A stretch of 34,304 bases of DNA from Cytophagales bacterium (GTDB taxonomy: Bacteria > Bacteroidota > Bacteroidia > Cytophagales > Cyclobacteriaceae): the NCBI GenBank assembly GCA_013298505.1, contig JAAFHY010000030.1, positions 1 to 34,304 of the forward strand, written 5' to 3'. A model generated the notes under the pieces. That model had not been told where the DNA came from, ran no database searches, and saw nothing but the letters and a program-made list of their open reading frames with translations. This document shows positions 8,731-15,891 of the stretch, piece after piece. Numbering within the stretch: the first letter of the stretch is position 1; the number at the start of each line of letters is the position of its first letter. A program made the translations under genes and the position numbers.

Positions 8731-9150
8731 ATGAATAAAACTAAAACCATCTACTTACTTTTCGCATTTGCACTATCACTAATTTTCTATGCTTGTGGAT
8801 CTAAAAAAGAAGCAGCCAACACGGAAGATTACGGTACACCTAAAGAAGAAACCACCGCACCCGTTACAGCCTCCGATGCAATAACCCAAGGAGAATCGTT
8901 GGTAAAAGCAAGCGACTGCAAAACATGCCATCACCGCGAGAATAAGATAATTGGCCCATCGCATACTGATGTTGCCAAGAAATATGAATTCACGGCCGCA
9001 AATGTTGAGTATTTAGCAGGCAAGATTATCAAAGGCGGATCGGGCGTGTGGGGAGAAGTACTGATGTCGGCACACGCAGATATTACACAAAGCGATGCTG
9101 AAAAAATGTCGCGCTATATTCTTTCACTTGATGGAGAGACAGAACATTAA
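8731..9150 (+). CDS. Lipoprotein class I cytochrome c
   Basis: A small c-type cytochrome anchored by lipid, probably on the periplasmic side. The signal peptide ends in IFYAC with the lipidated Cys22, then a low-complexity acidic linker (about 24-50), one heme site CKTCH (63-67) and a likely distal ligand Met112 in GVWGEVLMSAH. The C-terminal helix (DAEKMSRYILSL) is typical of cytochrome c551/552. Length 139 aa. It lies 10 bp after an isomerase and 10 bp before a DUF1080 gene, which suggests it accepts electrons from a periplasmic sugar dehydrogenase. No partner dehydrogenase with a flavin site is present in the window. Confidence 0.9.
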   Translation: MNKTKTIYLLFAFALSLIFYACGSKKEAANTEDYGTPKEETTAPVTASDAITQGESLVKASDCKTCHHRENKIIGPSHTDVAKKYEFTAANVEYLAGKIIKGGSGVWGEVLMSAHADITQSDAEKMSRYILSLDGETEH

Positions 9151-9160
9151 ACTAATAGAA

Positions 9161-9880
9161 ATGAAAAAGCTTACATTATTTGTTCTACTGCTAGTAGCTA
9201 GTTTTGCTACCTACGCACAAGACAACACCCTTACGGCCAAAGAAAAAAAGCAAGGTTGGAAACTGTTGTTTGATGGAAAGACATTGAACGGCTGGCACAA
9301 TTTTAACAGCGATAAAATTGGGGAAGCGTGGGAAATAGCCGATGGTTCTATCCATCTCAATAAAAAGCAGCAAGAAGGTTTTCAGGTAAAAGGCGGTGGC
9401 GATATTGTTACGGCAGACGAGTTTGAGAATTATGAATTAAGCTTAGAATGGAAAATTGCCCCTTGCGGCAATAGCGGAATTATCTTTAATGTAGTCGAGT
9501 CAACACAATATCAATACGTGTGGCAAACAGGCCCCGAAATGCAAGTGCTTGATAACGCGTGCCACCCCGATGCGAAAATTGAAAAGCACCGTGCAGGAAA
9601 TTTATATGACTTAATTAAAAGCCCAACCGAATCGGTAAAGCCAGCTAACGAGTGGAACTTTGCCAAAATAAAATTGAATAAAGGCCACTTGCAATTTTGG
9701 TTAAACGGAGTGAAGCAAGTAGATACAAAGATGTTTACGCCAGAGTGGGAGGCAATGATAAAAGGCAGCAAGTTTAAAGACATGAAGGGTTTTGGAATGG
9801 CTAAGAAGGGGCATATTTCTTTGCAAGATCATGGCGATTTAGTTTGGTTTAAAAATATTAAGATCAAAGAATTGAAGTAA
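9161..9880 (+). CDS. Secreted DUF1080 protein (3-keto-disaccharide hydrolase type)
   Basis: Has a type I signal peptide (MKKLTLFVLLLVASFATYAQ) followed by one DUF1080 (PF06439) beta-sandwich. Family motifs are visible: LFDGKTLNGWH, NYELSLEWKI, GNSGIIFNV, GPEMQVLDN and the C-terminal GHISLQDHGDLVWFKNIKI. Characterised members from gut Bacteroidota cleave 3-keto-glycosides, so a role in splitting an oxidised disaccharide in the periplasm is likely here. The start is placed at ATG 9161, where the signal peptide begins. The open frame extends upstream to 9095 but would overlap the cytochrome gene and spoil the signal peptide. Length 239 aa. Confidence 0.87.
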   Translation: MKKLTLFVLLLVASFATYAQDNTLTAKEKKQGWKLLFDGKTLNGWHNFNSDKIGEAWEIADGSIHLNKKQQEGFQVKGGGDIVTADEFENYELSLEWKIAPCGNSGIIFNVVESTQYQYVWQTGPEMQVLDNACHPDAKIEKHRAGNLYDLIKSPTESVKPANEWNFAKIKLNKGHLQFWLNGVKQVDTKMFTPEWEAMIKGSKFKDMKGFGMAKKGHISLQDHGDLVWFKNIKIKELK

Positions 9881-9999
9881 CGGTGCATCATTGCAAATCC
9901 GCACTTTGCGTTGAAGCAAGTGAATTATTAGCAACTTCGTTTCAGTTAGTTTATTTTGTAGTCAATATATAGTTAGTAGTTATACCTAATCACTATTTT

Positions 10000-10872
10000 A
10001 TGAACAGGCGCAAATTCATTCAACAATCAGCATTAGCAACTGTAGGAACTATGGCACTCTCTTCATTCGCAGTTAAAAAACAAACCGACATTGGCCTTCA
10101 ACTCTATACACTCCGCGATGTAATCAATAAAGACGTTAAAGGAGTAATAGAAAAAGTAGCCTCGCTAGGCTATAAAAAAGTTGAAACCTATGGTTACAAT
10201 GACGGTAAACTTTTTGGGGTATCAATAAAAGAGTTTGCCATAATTGCGAAAAACGTAAAGATCAACGTAACCAGTGGGCATTACTTATTAGGCAAAGCAG
10301 ATTCGACCAAATCCATAAAGGGTACTCTCTTAAACGAGTGGGAGCGTGCCGTGGCCGATGCAAAGGAACTAGGGCAAGAGTATATGATCTTAGGTTATCT
10401 CTTGCCAGAAGAACGAAAATCGCTTGATGACTACAAACGAATTTGTGAAACAGTTAATAAATCTGCGGAAGTTTGTAAGAAGTATGGAATAAAAATGGGT
10501 TATCACAACCATGAATTTGAATTTGAAAAATTCGATGGTCAGGTAGCATACGATTTTATGTTGAAAGAGCTTGACGCTAAAACTATCTCGATGGAGATGG
10601 ATTTGTATTGGATGCATGTGGCCAACCAAAGTCCAATTGATTATTTTTCTAACTACCCAGGTAGATTTCATCAATGGCATGTCAAAGACATGGATAAGAT
10701 TGATCCGAAAAAGCAAGTTGACGTTGGTACTGGAAAAATTGATTTCCCAAGTATTTTCGCCAAAGCAAAATTGGCTGGCTTAAAGAATTTTTATGTAGAG
10801 CAAGAAGCTTACTCAATCTCATCGCTCGACAGCATTGAAAAAAGCATCATTAATGTGAGGAAGTGGATTTGA
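10000..10872 (+). CDS. Tat-exported sugar isomerase/epimerase (TIM barrel)
   Basis: A second xylose-isomerase-like TIM-barrel protein, but exported. The N-terminus MNRRKFIQQSALATVGTMAL carries the twin arginine pair and a short hydrophobic stretch ending near SSFA, as in Tat substrates. Metal-site segments: GYHNHEFEFE, MEMDLYWMH, WHVKDMD and FYVEQEAY. Length 290 aa. Export in folded form suits a metalloenzyme acting on periplasmic keto-sugars next to the secreted DUF1080 protein. It is separated from DUF1080 by 119 bp, so it may have its own promoter; TTATTTTG at 9951-9958 resembles a -7 box but is one base short. Related proteins are annotated as isomerases or as 3-keto-sugar lyases/epimerases. 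Confidence 0.85.
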   Translation: MNRRKFIQQSALATVGTMALSSFAVKKQTDIGLQLYTLRDVINKDVKGVIEKVASLGYKKVETYGYNDGKLFGVSIKEFAIIAKNVKINVTSGHYLLGKADSTKSIKGTLLNEWERAVADAKELGQEYMILGYLLPEERKSLDDYKRICETVNKSAEVCKKYGIKMGYHNHEFEFEKFDGQVAYDFMLKELDAKTISMEMDLYWMHVANQSPIDYFSNYPGRFHQWHVKDMDKIDPKKQVDVGTGKIDFPSIFAKAKLAGLKNFYVEQEAYSISSLDSIEKSIINVRKWI

Positions 10873-10926
10873 TTCTTTCTCTAGTTTTTTGAACGGTTGA
10901 TTCGAGATTAGCCTCTTTTTTTACAT

Positions 10927-12351
10927 TTAGAAAATTTTCCCAGGGTTCAATATTCCATTGGGATCAAATACTTTTTTAATACCTCGCATAAGATTTAAGT
11001 TCACTTCGTTCATGGCAATGGGCATGTACGGTCTTTTCGCGATACCGATGCCGTGCTCTCCAGAAAGTGTCCCACCAAGGCTCACTGTCAGTTTGAAAAT
11101 TTCGCCAATCCCCTCGTTCACTTTCGTATTCCAGTATTCTTCACTCAATCCTTCCTTTAAAATGTTCACGTGTAAATTTCCATCGCCTAGGTGGCCGAAG
11201 CATACGGTATTGAAATTGTATCTCTTTCCTATTTCTTTTATGCCATTGATCAACTTTGGTAAATTGGCGCGTGGTACCACTACATCATCTGACTTTGTGA
11301 GCGTATACCAATTCACAGCCGGAGAAATATTTTTTCTGATTTTCCACAACTCTGTTTTTTGCGCTTCGGTATCGGCAAAAAGTATCTCACCACTTTCAAA
11401 TTTTTCTACTACGCCCATTATGCGCTCGGCATCACGCATCAATACTTCTTCATCGTTGCCGTCCAATTCGCAAAGCAAGTAGGCGTTCATGCCTTCGGTG
11501 AGTTTGGTAGTAACAGGGCTGTTCAATACTTTCTCACAGTAGTCGAACGTTTTTGCTGCGGCCTCTTTCTCAAAAAACTCCATTCCGCTTGGCGTAATTC
11601 CTTCCACATAAATTGCGGCAATCGCTTTGCAAGCTTCTTCGTTGCTGCTAAACGGAATCATCATCAACACATTTTTCTTTGGGTAGCCCCTCAACTTAAA
11701 AACAATTTTGGTGATGATGCCGAGTGTGCCTTCACTGCCACACATCAATTGAGTCAAATTGTAGCCCGTAGAATTTTTCAACACATTGGCGGCTGTCCAA
11801 ATGATTTCGCCTGTGGGCAATACTACTTCCATGTTCAACACATAGTCGCGTGTAACGCCATACTTCACAGCCTTGGGGCCGCCTGAGTTGTTGGCCAGGT
11901 TTCCTCCCAGAAAACAAGAACCACCGCTGGCAGGATCGGGTGGATAGAATAAACCTTTTTCCTTTACTGCGTTTTGAAATACCTCGGTGATTACACCCGG
12001 CTCCACGGTAGCTTGCAAGTTTAACTCATCAATCTGAATGATTTTGTTAAACCGTTCCATCGAAATGACGACACCTTTTTTTATCGGTAGTGCTCCACCG
12101 CTTAGCCCCGTACCCGCTCCACGGGGAGTGGTGGCAAGGCGATACTGATTACAAATTTTCAAAAGCTCACTAACCTCCTTCGTGTTTGCCGGGCGCAGCA
12201 CCACATCGGGCATAAATTGGTAGTCTTCTGTTTTGTCGTGCCCATAGTCAGTTCTCCGTTCAGCATCTTCAAGCACATGCTCTTCGCCAACAATTGACTT
12301 AAACTTGTCAACGATCAATTCTTCGATAGGTAGTGTTTCTGTCGCCTCCAT
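10927..12351 (-). CDS. glcD: FAD-linked oxidase, glycolate oxidase GlcD / D-lactate dehydrogenase type
   Basis: Oxidises a 2-hydroxy acid (glycolate or D-lactate) with FAD. The N-terminal FAD-binding domain shows TTPRGAGTGLSGGALP and GGSCFLGGNLANNSGGPKAVKYG, the PP-loop type. The C-terminal FAD-oxidase domain has CFGHLGDGNLHVNIL and GTLSGEHGIGIAKR. Length 474 aa, normal for the GlcD family. No GlcE or GlcF partner lies next to it, which favours a single-subunit D-lactate dehydrogenase. It runs convergent to the Tat-exported isomerase with 54 bp between the stops. ATG at 12351 is the clear start. Confidence 0.88.
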   Translation of the reverse strand: MEATETLPIEELIVDKFKSIVGEEHVLEDAERRTDYGHDKTEDYQFMPDVVLRPANTKEVSELLKICNQYRLATTPRGAGTGLSGGALPIKKGVVISMERFNKIIQIDELNLQATVEPGVITEVFQNAVKEKGLFYPPDPASGGSCFLGGNLANNSGGPKAVKYGVTRDYVLNMEVVLPTGEIIWTAANVLKNSTGYNLTQLMCGSEGTLGIITKIVFKLRGYPKKNVLMMIPFSSNEEACKAIAAIYVEGITPSGMEFFEKEAAAKTFDYCEKVLNSPVTTKLTEGMNAYLLCELDGNDEEVLMRDAERIMGVVEKFESGEILFADTEAQKTELWKIRKNISPAVNWYTLTKSDDVVVPRANLPKLINGIKEIGKRYNFNTVCFGHLGDGNLHVNILKEGLSEEYWNTKVNEGIGEIFKLTVSLGGTLSGEHGIGIAKRPYMPIAMNEVNLNLMRGIKKVFDPNGILNPGKIF

Positions 12352-12462
12352 TTGGTTTACGTATGCTATTACTTACTAACTTTGATTTGATTATGAATGT
12401 TTTAAAGGAAGCGTAAATTTAAGCAAATAGCTTTAAGGATGTAATACAATCGACCTGGCAAA

Positions 12463-12543
12463 GGCTGCAAGCCTCACGCTACAGGCTACAAGCTTTGTAG
12501 GTTTCACAAAACGGCCTGCAGCTTGTGGCTTGTAGCCTGAAGC
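12463..12543. repeat. Nested inverted repeat between glcD and the NlpC/P60 gene
   Basis: The arms GCTACAGGCTACAAGC (12478-12493) and GCTTGTAGCCTGAAGC (12528-12543) are reverse complements at 15 of 16 positions. A competing smaller hairpin, CTACAA/TTGTAG with loop GCT, sits at 12486-12500, and GGCT-GCA-AGCC lies at 12463-12473. There is no T run on either strand, so it is not a simple terminator. The rest of the 208-bp gap is AT-rich and shows nothing clear. Confidence 0.7.
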
Positions 12544-12559
12544 CAGAAAATGAATACGA

Positions 12560-13045
12560 ATGAATAGAGAAATAGCCCAGCGATTTGCAGTTTTCCTTGT
12601 CATAGCGTTGCTACTCAATGGCTGTGCAGCCTCGCGAAAGGCCAAAATGCGCGACAAACAAGTAGACCAGGTAATTCAGGCCGCCAGAGCCTTTACAGGA
12701 ACACCTTATAAATGGGGTGGTACAACGCGGTCGGGCATCGATTGCTCGGGCTTGACCACCAACGCATACCGAAAAATTGATTTAACGTTGCCGCGAACGG
12801 CCGATGCGCAGGCGCTGGTAGGCGAGAAGATAAAAATCAAAGACCTACAGCCGGGCGACCTGGTATTTTTCGCCACCGGAAAAAAGAAAAGAGAAATTAC
12901 GCATGTGGGTATCGTTACTGCGGTGAAAGGGAAAGAAGAAGTTAAGTTTATTCATGCATCTACGTCTTTAGGTGTGGTAGAGACTAATTTGTATTCTGAT
13001 TATTACATCAAACGGTTTCGTTTAGCACGGAGAATTATTGAGTAA
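12560..13045 (+). CDS. NlpC/P60 family lipoprotein (cell-wall peptidase)
   Basis: Cleaves cell-wall peptides, typically the gamma-D-Glu to diamino-acid bond, at the outer or periplasmic membrane face. It has a lipoprotein signal peptide with lipobox LLNGC (Cys22) and an NlpC/P60 domain from about residue 35: catalytic Cys62 in GIDCSGL, His115 in EITHVGIV, and third polar residue His132 in [15 protein letters not shown] at 48-56 is also typical. Length 161 aa, a single-domain protein of the Spr/NlpC type. Starts at ATG 12560 just after a palindromic element; its end overlaps the next gene by 8 bp. Confidence 0.92.
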   Translation: MNREIAQRFAVFLVIALLLNGCAASRKAKMRDKQVDQVIQAARAFTGTPYKWGGTTRSGIDCSGLTTNAYRKIDLTLPRTADAQALVGEKIKIKDLQPGDLVFFATGKKKREITHVGIVTAVKGKEEVKFIHASTSLGVVETNLYSDYYIKRFRLARRIIE

Positions 13046-13538
13046 TCTTCAATTTCAAATACTCCAACCTGCCGACAATGAGGTCATCGAACTTATTGCC
13101 GTTTGGTATTTGAGTGAATGGAACATCCCCAAAGAGAGAACAGTTGAGCGGCTCAAAACAATCTCTAGAGATCCCTTGCAACTTCAATTGGTGTTGTTAC
13201 TCGATCAAGAACCTATCGCCACTGCTGGACTTTATCACCAGGTTGGGCTTATAGATAAAGAACCTCGATTTAAAATTCACAAGAATTGGCTTGCACAAGT
13301 TTATACAATACCGAGCCAGCGGCATAAGGGCTTTGGGGCGTTGATCTGCAATTGCATACAAGATCATTCACAAAAACTAGGTGTCAAAGAAATGTATTTG
13401 TTTACAGATACGGCCGAACCTCTTTACGCCCGACTTGGCTGGTATCCTTTAGAGCGACTATCTTTAGGAAAAAGAAATATTGTTGTGATGAAAAAGGATC
13501 TGTGCGAAAATCGAATTCAGCGCTTCTTTGTGTCGTAG
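13038..13538 (+). CDS. GNAT family N-acetyltransferase
   Basis: Transfers an acyl group from acyl-CoA to an unknown amine. The acetyl-CoA loop is visible as [17 protein letters not shown] (R-x-x-G-x-G/A type), and the C-terminal part [18 protein letters not shown] matches motif B of GNAT proteins. It begins with TTG at 13038 inside the end of the NlpC/P60 gene; no in-frame ATG lies near, so translational coupling is likely. Length 166 aa. Substrate unknown. Confidence 0.8.
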   Translation: MSNLQFQILQPADNEVIELIAVWYLSEWNIPKERTVERLKTISRDPLQLQLVLLLDQEPIATAGLYHQVGLIDKEPRFKIHKNWLAQVYTIPSQRHKGFGALICNCIQDHSQKLGVKEMYLFTDTAEPLYARLGWYPLERLSLGKRNIVVMKKDLCENRIQRFFVS

Positions 13539-13557
13539 TGATTAAGAAAATAAAAAT

Positions 13558-14517
13558 ATGAAGACCACCCGCAGAAATTTCTTGAAGCTTGGCGCAGCCG
13601 CATCGGCATTACCTCTTGCATCTGCTTTTGCTAAAGCCCCAGTTGCAACAAAACCCATTGTCATCTCTACTTGGAACTTTGGACTTCAGGCCAACGAAGA
13701 GGCGTGGAAAATTTTGTCAAAGGGTGGAAGATCGTTGGATGCCGTGGAGGCAGGGGCGAGGGTGCCAGAGGGAGACCCCAAAGAAACATCGGTGGGGTTG
13801 GGTGGCTTACCCGATCGTGATGGCAAGGTAACACTGGATGCTTGCATAATGGACGAAAAAGGTAACATTGGTTCAGTAGCCTTTCTAGAACATATCGTTC
13901 ATCCTGTTTCGGTGGCTCGGCTGGTGATGGAGAAAACACAACACGTGATGTTGGTTGGCGAAGGTGCACTTCAGTTTGCGTTGGCAAACGGGATCAAAAA
14001 AGAAAAATTGCTGACAAAAGAATCTGAAAAAGCGTGGAAGGAGTGGTTGAAGGAAGGTAAGTACAAGCCGATTGCCAATATTGAGAATCATGATACCATC
14101 GGCATTTTAGCATTAGACGAAAAAGGAAATCTTTCGGGGGCTTGTACGACTAGCGGTATGGCCTACAAAATGCGTGGTCGGGTAGGGGATTCACCCATCA
14201 TCGGTGCGGGGTTATATGTGGACAATGAAATTGGAGCGGCTACCTCTACAGGTGTGGGTGAAGAAGTGATTCGAATTGTCGGTTGTCATTTGGTGGTAGA
14301 ATTGATGCGCCAGGGAAATTCTCCTGAGCAAGCCTGCAAGTTGGCCGTAGAAAGAATTATTCAAAAGAATCCGGAAAAGGCAAAATCGATCCAAGTTGGC
14401 TTTTTGGCGTTGAATAAAAATGGCCAGCACGGAGCTTATTGCTTGCAAAAGGGTTTTACGTTTGCAGTACATGATTCAGAAAAGAATCAAGTTTTTGACG
14501 CTAAATCGTATTACTAG
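13558..14517 (+). CDS. Tat-exported N4-(beta-N-acetylglucosaminyl)-L-asparaginase (Ntn hydrolase)
   Basis: Cleaves the N-glycosidic link between asparagine and GlcNAc. It belongs to the Ntn-hydrolase asparaginase 2 family, made as a precursor that cuts itself. The N-terminus has TRRNFLK (residues 4-10) and a hydrophobic stretch ending near ASAFA, a good Tat signal. The autocleavage site is NHDTIGIL, which makes Thr180 the nucleophile of the beta chain. RMRGRVGDSPIIG-like residues (MRGRVGDSPIIGAG) and GAATSTGVGEEVIR form the substrate pocket in this family. Length 319 aa. Exported glycosylasparaginases are common in Bacteroidota that scavenge glycoproteins. It follows the GNAT gene by 19 bp. 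Confidence 0.92.
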   Translation: MKTTRRNFLKLGAAASALPLASAFAKAPVATKPIVISTWNFGLQANEEAWKILSKGGRSLDAVEAGARVPEGDPKETSVGLGGLPDRDGKVTLDACIMDEKGNIGSVAFLEHIVHPVSVARLVMEKTQHVMLVGEGALQFALANGIKKEKLLTKESEKAWKEWLKEGKYKPIANIENHDTIGILALDEKGNLSGACTTSGMAYKMRGRVGDSPIIGAGLYVDNEIGAATSTGVGEEVIRIVGCHLVVELMRQGNSPEQACKLAVERIIQKNPEKAKSIQVGFLALNKNGQHGAYCLQKGFTFAVHDSEKNQVFDAKSYY

Positions 14518-14523
14518 TTCAAT

Positions 14524-14531
14524 TATATTTG
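14524..14531 (+). promoter_or_regulatory. Candidate -7 box (TATATTTG) of the toxin-antitoxin operon
   Basis: Exact match to the Bacteroidota -7 element TAnnTTTG. Its end lies 3 nt before ATG 14535, so initiation about 4 nt downstream would give a leaderless mRNA. No -33 TTTG is found at the right distance, so support is partial. Confidence 0.35.
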
Positions 14532-14534
14532 TTT

Positions 14535-14732
14535 ATGGATTCAATACTTATCGCCCCAAAGAATAAAAAAGAAATGCGTTTGATTTCAGAGGTGCTGAAA
14601 AAGATGGGCATATCTTCAAAGTCATTGACACTAGAAGAGAAAGAGGACTTTGGCCTTGGATTGGCGATGAAAGAAGCCGACAGAACTAAAAGAGTATCGG
14701 CAAATTTGATTATCCAGAAGCTGAAATCATAA
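14535..14732 (+). CDS. Small antitoxin-like protein upstream of RelE/ParE
   Basis: A 65-aa protein (MDSILIAPKNKKEMRLISEV at the start) with a predicted helical, charged middle (SLTLEEKEDFGLGLAMKEAD). Such short proteins commonly precede RelE/ParE toxins in Bacteroidota and act as the antitoxin; no specific DNA-binding fold can be named from the sequence. ATG 14535 is preferred over the in-frame TTG at 14529. Its stop TAA abuts the toxin ATG (TAAATG), which is typical for toxin-antitoxin pairs. Confidence 0.7.
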   Translation: MDSILIAPKNKKEMRLISEVLKKMGISSKSLTLEEKEDFGLGLAMKEADRTKRVSANLIIQKLKS

Positions 14733-14999
14733 ATGAAGATTGAGTTCCTTTCAAAATTCAATCACGACCTGGATAAGATCCATTTAAAATCCGTCAAGAA
14801 CTCGTTATTACATGTGATTGAATCAGCACAATCTGCTCAAACGCTGGCAGAGATTCCCAACTTAAAGAAGTTAAAAGGATTCAAATCTGCTTACCGCATC
14901 AGAATTGGCGATTATCGAATTGGTGTTTTTATTGAAGGAGATATCGTACAATTTGCTCGCTTACTGAATAGAAAAGATATCTATAAATATTTCCCCTAA
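14733..14999 (+). CDS. RelE/ParE family toxin
   Basis: An 88-aa protein of the RelE/ParE superfamily, whose members are ribosome-dependent mRNA nucleases or gyrase poisons. Family features: N-terminal strand MKIEFLSKFNHDLDKI, the central LKKLKGFKSAYRIRIGDYRIGV with its basic residues on the core sheet, and the C-terminal RLLNRKDIYKYFP. It is directly adjacent to the small upstream antitoxin gene with no gap. Whether it acts as RelE or ParE cannot be decided. Confidence 0.87.
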   Translation: MKIEFLSKFNHDLDKIHLKSVKNSLLHVIESAQSAQTLAEIPNLKKLKGFKSAYRIRIGDYRIGVFIEGDIVQFARLLNRKDIYKYFP

Positions 15000-15001
15000 T
15001 T

Positions 15002-15760
15002 GTGATCATTGAAGTTGTTGTTTATAACATTGAGTCAGCCTTAAGAGCTCAAGAAAGCGGTGCTGATAGAATCGAACTTTGTGATAATCCGGGCGAAGGA
15101 GGTACAACACCTTCCTTTGCTACGATAGAAGCCGTGCGCCAAAATGTGAGCATGGATGTGTACGTGATGATTCGCCCGAGGGGTGGAGATTTTCTTTATT
15201 CAAACTATGAATTTCATTCGATGAAACGCGACATCTCTCAATGCCAGAAGCTAAGTGTAGATGGTATTGTAATCGGGATTTTAAATTCCGATGGTACTAT
15301 AGACAAGAAACGATGCAAAGAGTTGATTGATAAAGCGCGTCCGATGAAAGTTACTTGCCATCGAGCCTTTGATATGACGCGCGATCCTTTTGAAGCATTG
15401 GAAGATTGCATTGAAGTGGGCTTTGATAGAATACTCACCGCGGGGCAACAAGCACAAGCATCCAACGGGGCAGAATTAATTGGTCAACTCATCCACAAGG
15501 CAAATGGACGCATTGCCATCATGCCCGGATCGGGTGTGAACGAAGCGACCGTTGAAGGGATCATCAAAAAATCAGGAGCAACAGAAATTCATTTTTCGGC
15601 CACCGCCTTTCGCGAAAGCGATATGAAATTTAGGAACGAAAAAATTGCAAGCATGGGCTCCGATGTGGGAAGTGAGTTTAAGTTGAGAACGGTTGATAGC
15701 AGCCGAGTAAAGAAGATTAGAATGCTAGCAGAGACTGCCTTGGCTTTGCGTGTTACTTAA
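15002..15760 (+). CDS. cutC: CutC family copper homeostasis protein
   Basis: A TIM-barrel cytoplasmic protein implicated in copper handling in bacteria and animals; its exact biochemical activity is still uncertain. Family segments: IEVVVYNIESALRAQESGAD, RIELCDNPGEGGTTPS, VYVMIRPRGGDFLYS, VTCHRAFDMTRDP and IMPGSGVNEATV. Length 252 aa, usual for CutC. It starts with GTG 2 bp after the toxin stop, so it may be cotranscribed with the toxin-antitoxin pair, an unusual arrangement. The tRNA-Ala promoter overlaps its 3' end. Confidence 0.93.
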   Translation: MIIEVVVYNIESALRAQESGADRIELCDNPGEGGTTPSFATIEAVRQNVSMDVYVMIRPRGGDFLYSNYEFHSMKRDISQCQKLSVDGIVIGILNSDGTIDKKRCKELIDKARPMKVTCHRAFDMTRDPFEALEDCIEVGFDRILTAGQQAQASNGAELIGQLIHKANGRIAIMPGSGVNEATVEGIIKKSGATEIHFSATAFRESDMKFRNEKIASMGSDVGSEFKLRTVDSSRVKKIRMLAETALALRVT

Positions 15761-15775
15761 ATTGAAATATTTTTG
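15745..15775 (+). promoter_or_regulatory. Bacteroidota-type promoter of tRNA-Ala
   Basis: TTTG at 15745-15748 (-33 element), 19-nt spacer, then TATTTTTG at 15768-15775, an exact TAnnTTTG -7 element. Initiation 4-6 nt downstream would give a very short leader before the tRNA 5' end at 15785. This is the best promoter match in the window. Confidence 0.8.
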
Positions 15776-15780
15776 TACTC

Positions 15781-15858
<78 letters not shown>

Positions 15859-15864
15859 CGAAAG

Positions 15865-15891
15865 AAACCGATCTGATGGGTCGGTTTTTTT
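15865..15891 (+). terminator. Terminator after tRNA-Ala, shared 3' end with the S1C protease gene
   Basis: AAACCGA (15865-15871) pairs with TCGGTTT (15881-15887), followed by a T run to 15891. The T run overlaps the stop codon of the opposing protease gene (15890-15892), so the hairpin may serve both strands. Confidence 0.75.

Noticed and set aside
10958-11886. Two long plus-strand frames (174 and 175 codons) opposite glcD
   Set aside because: They overlap each other and a gene with clear FAD-oxidase motifs; residue makeup is unlike a folded protein.
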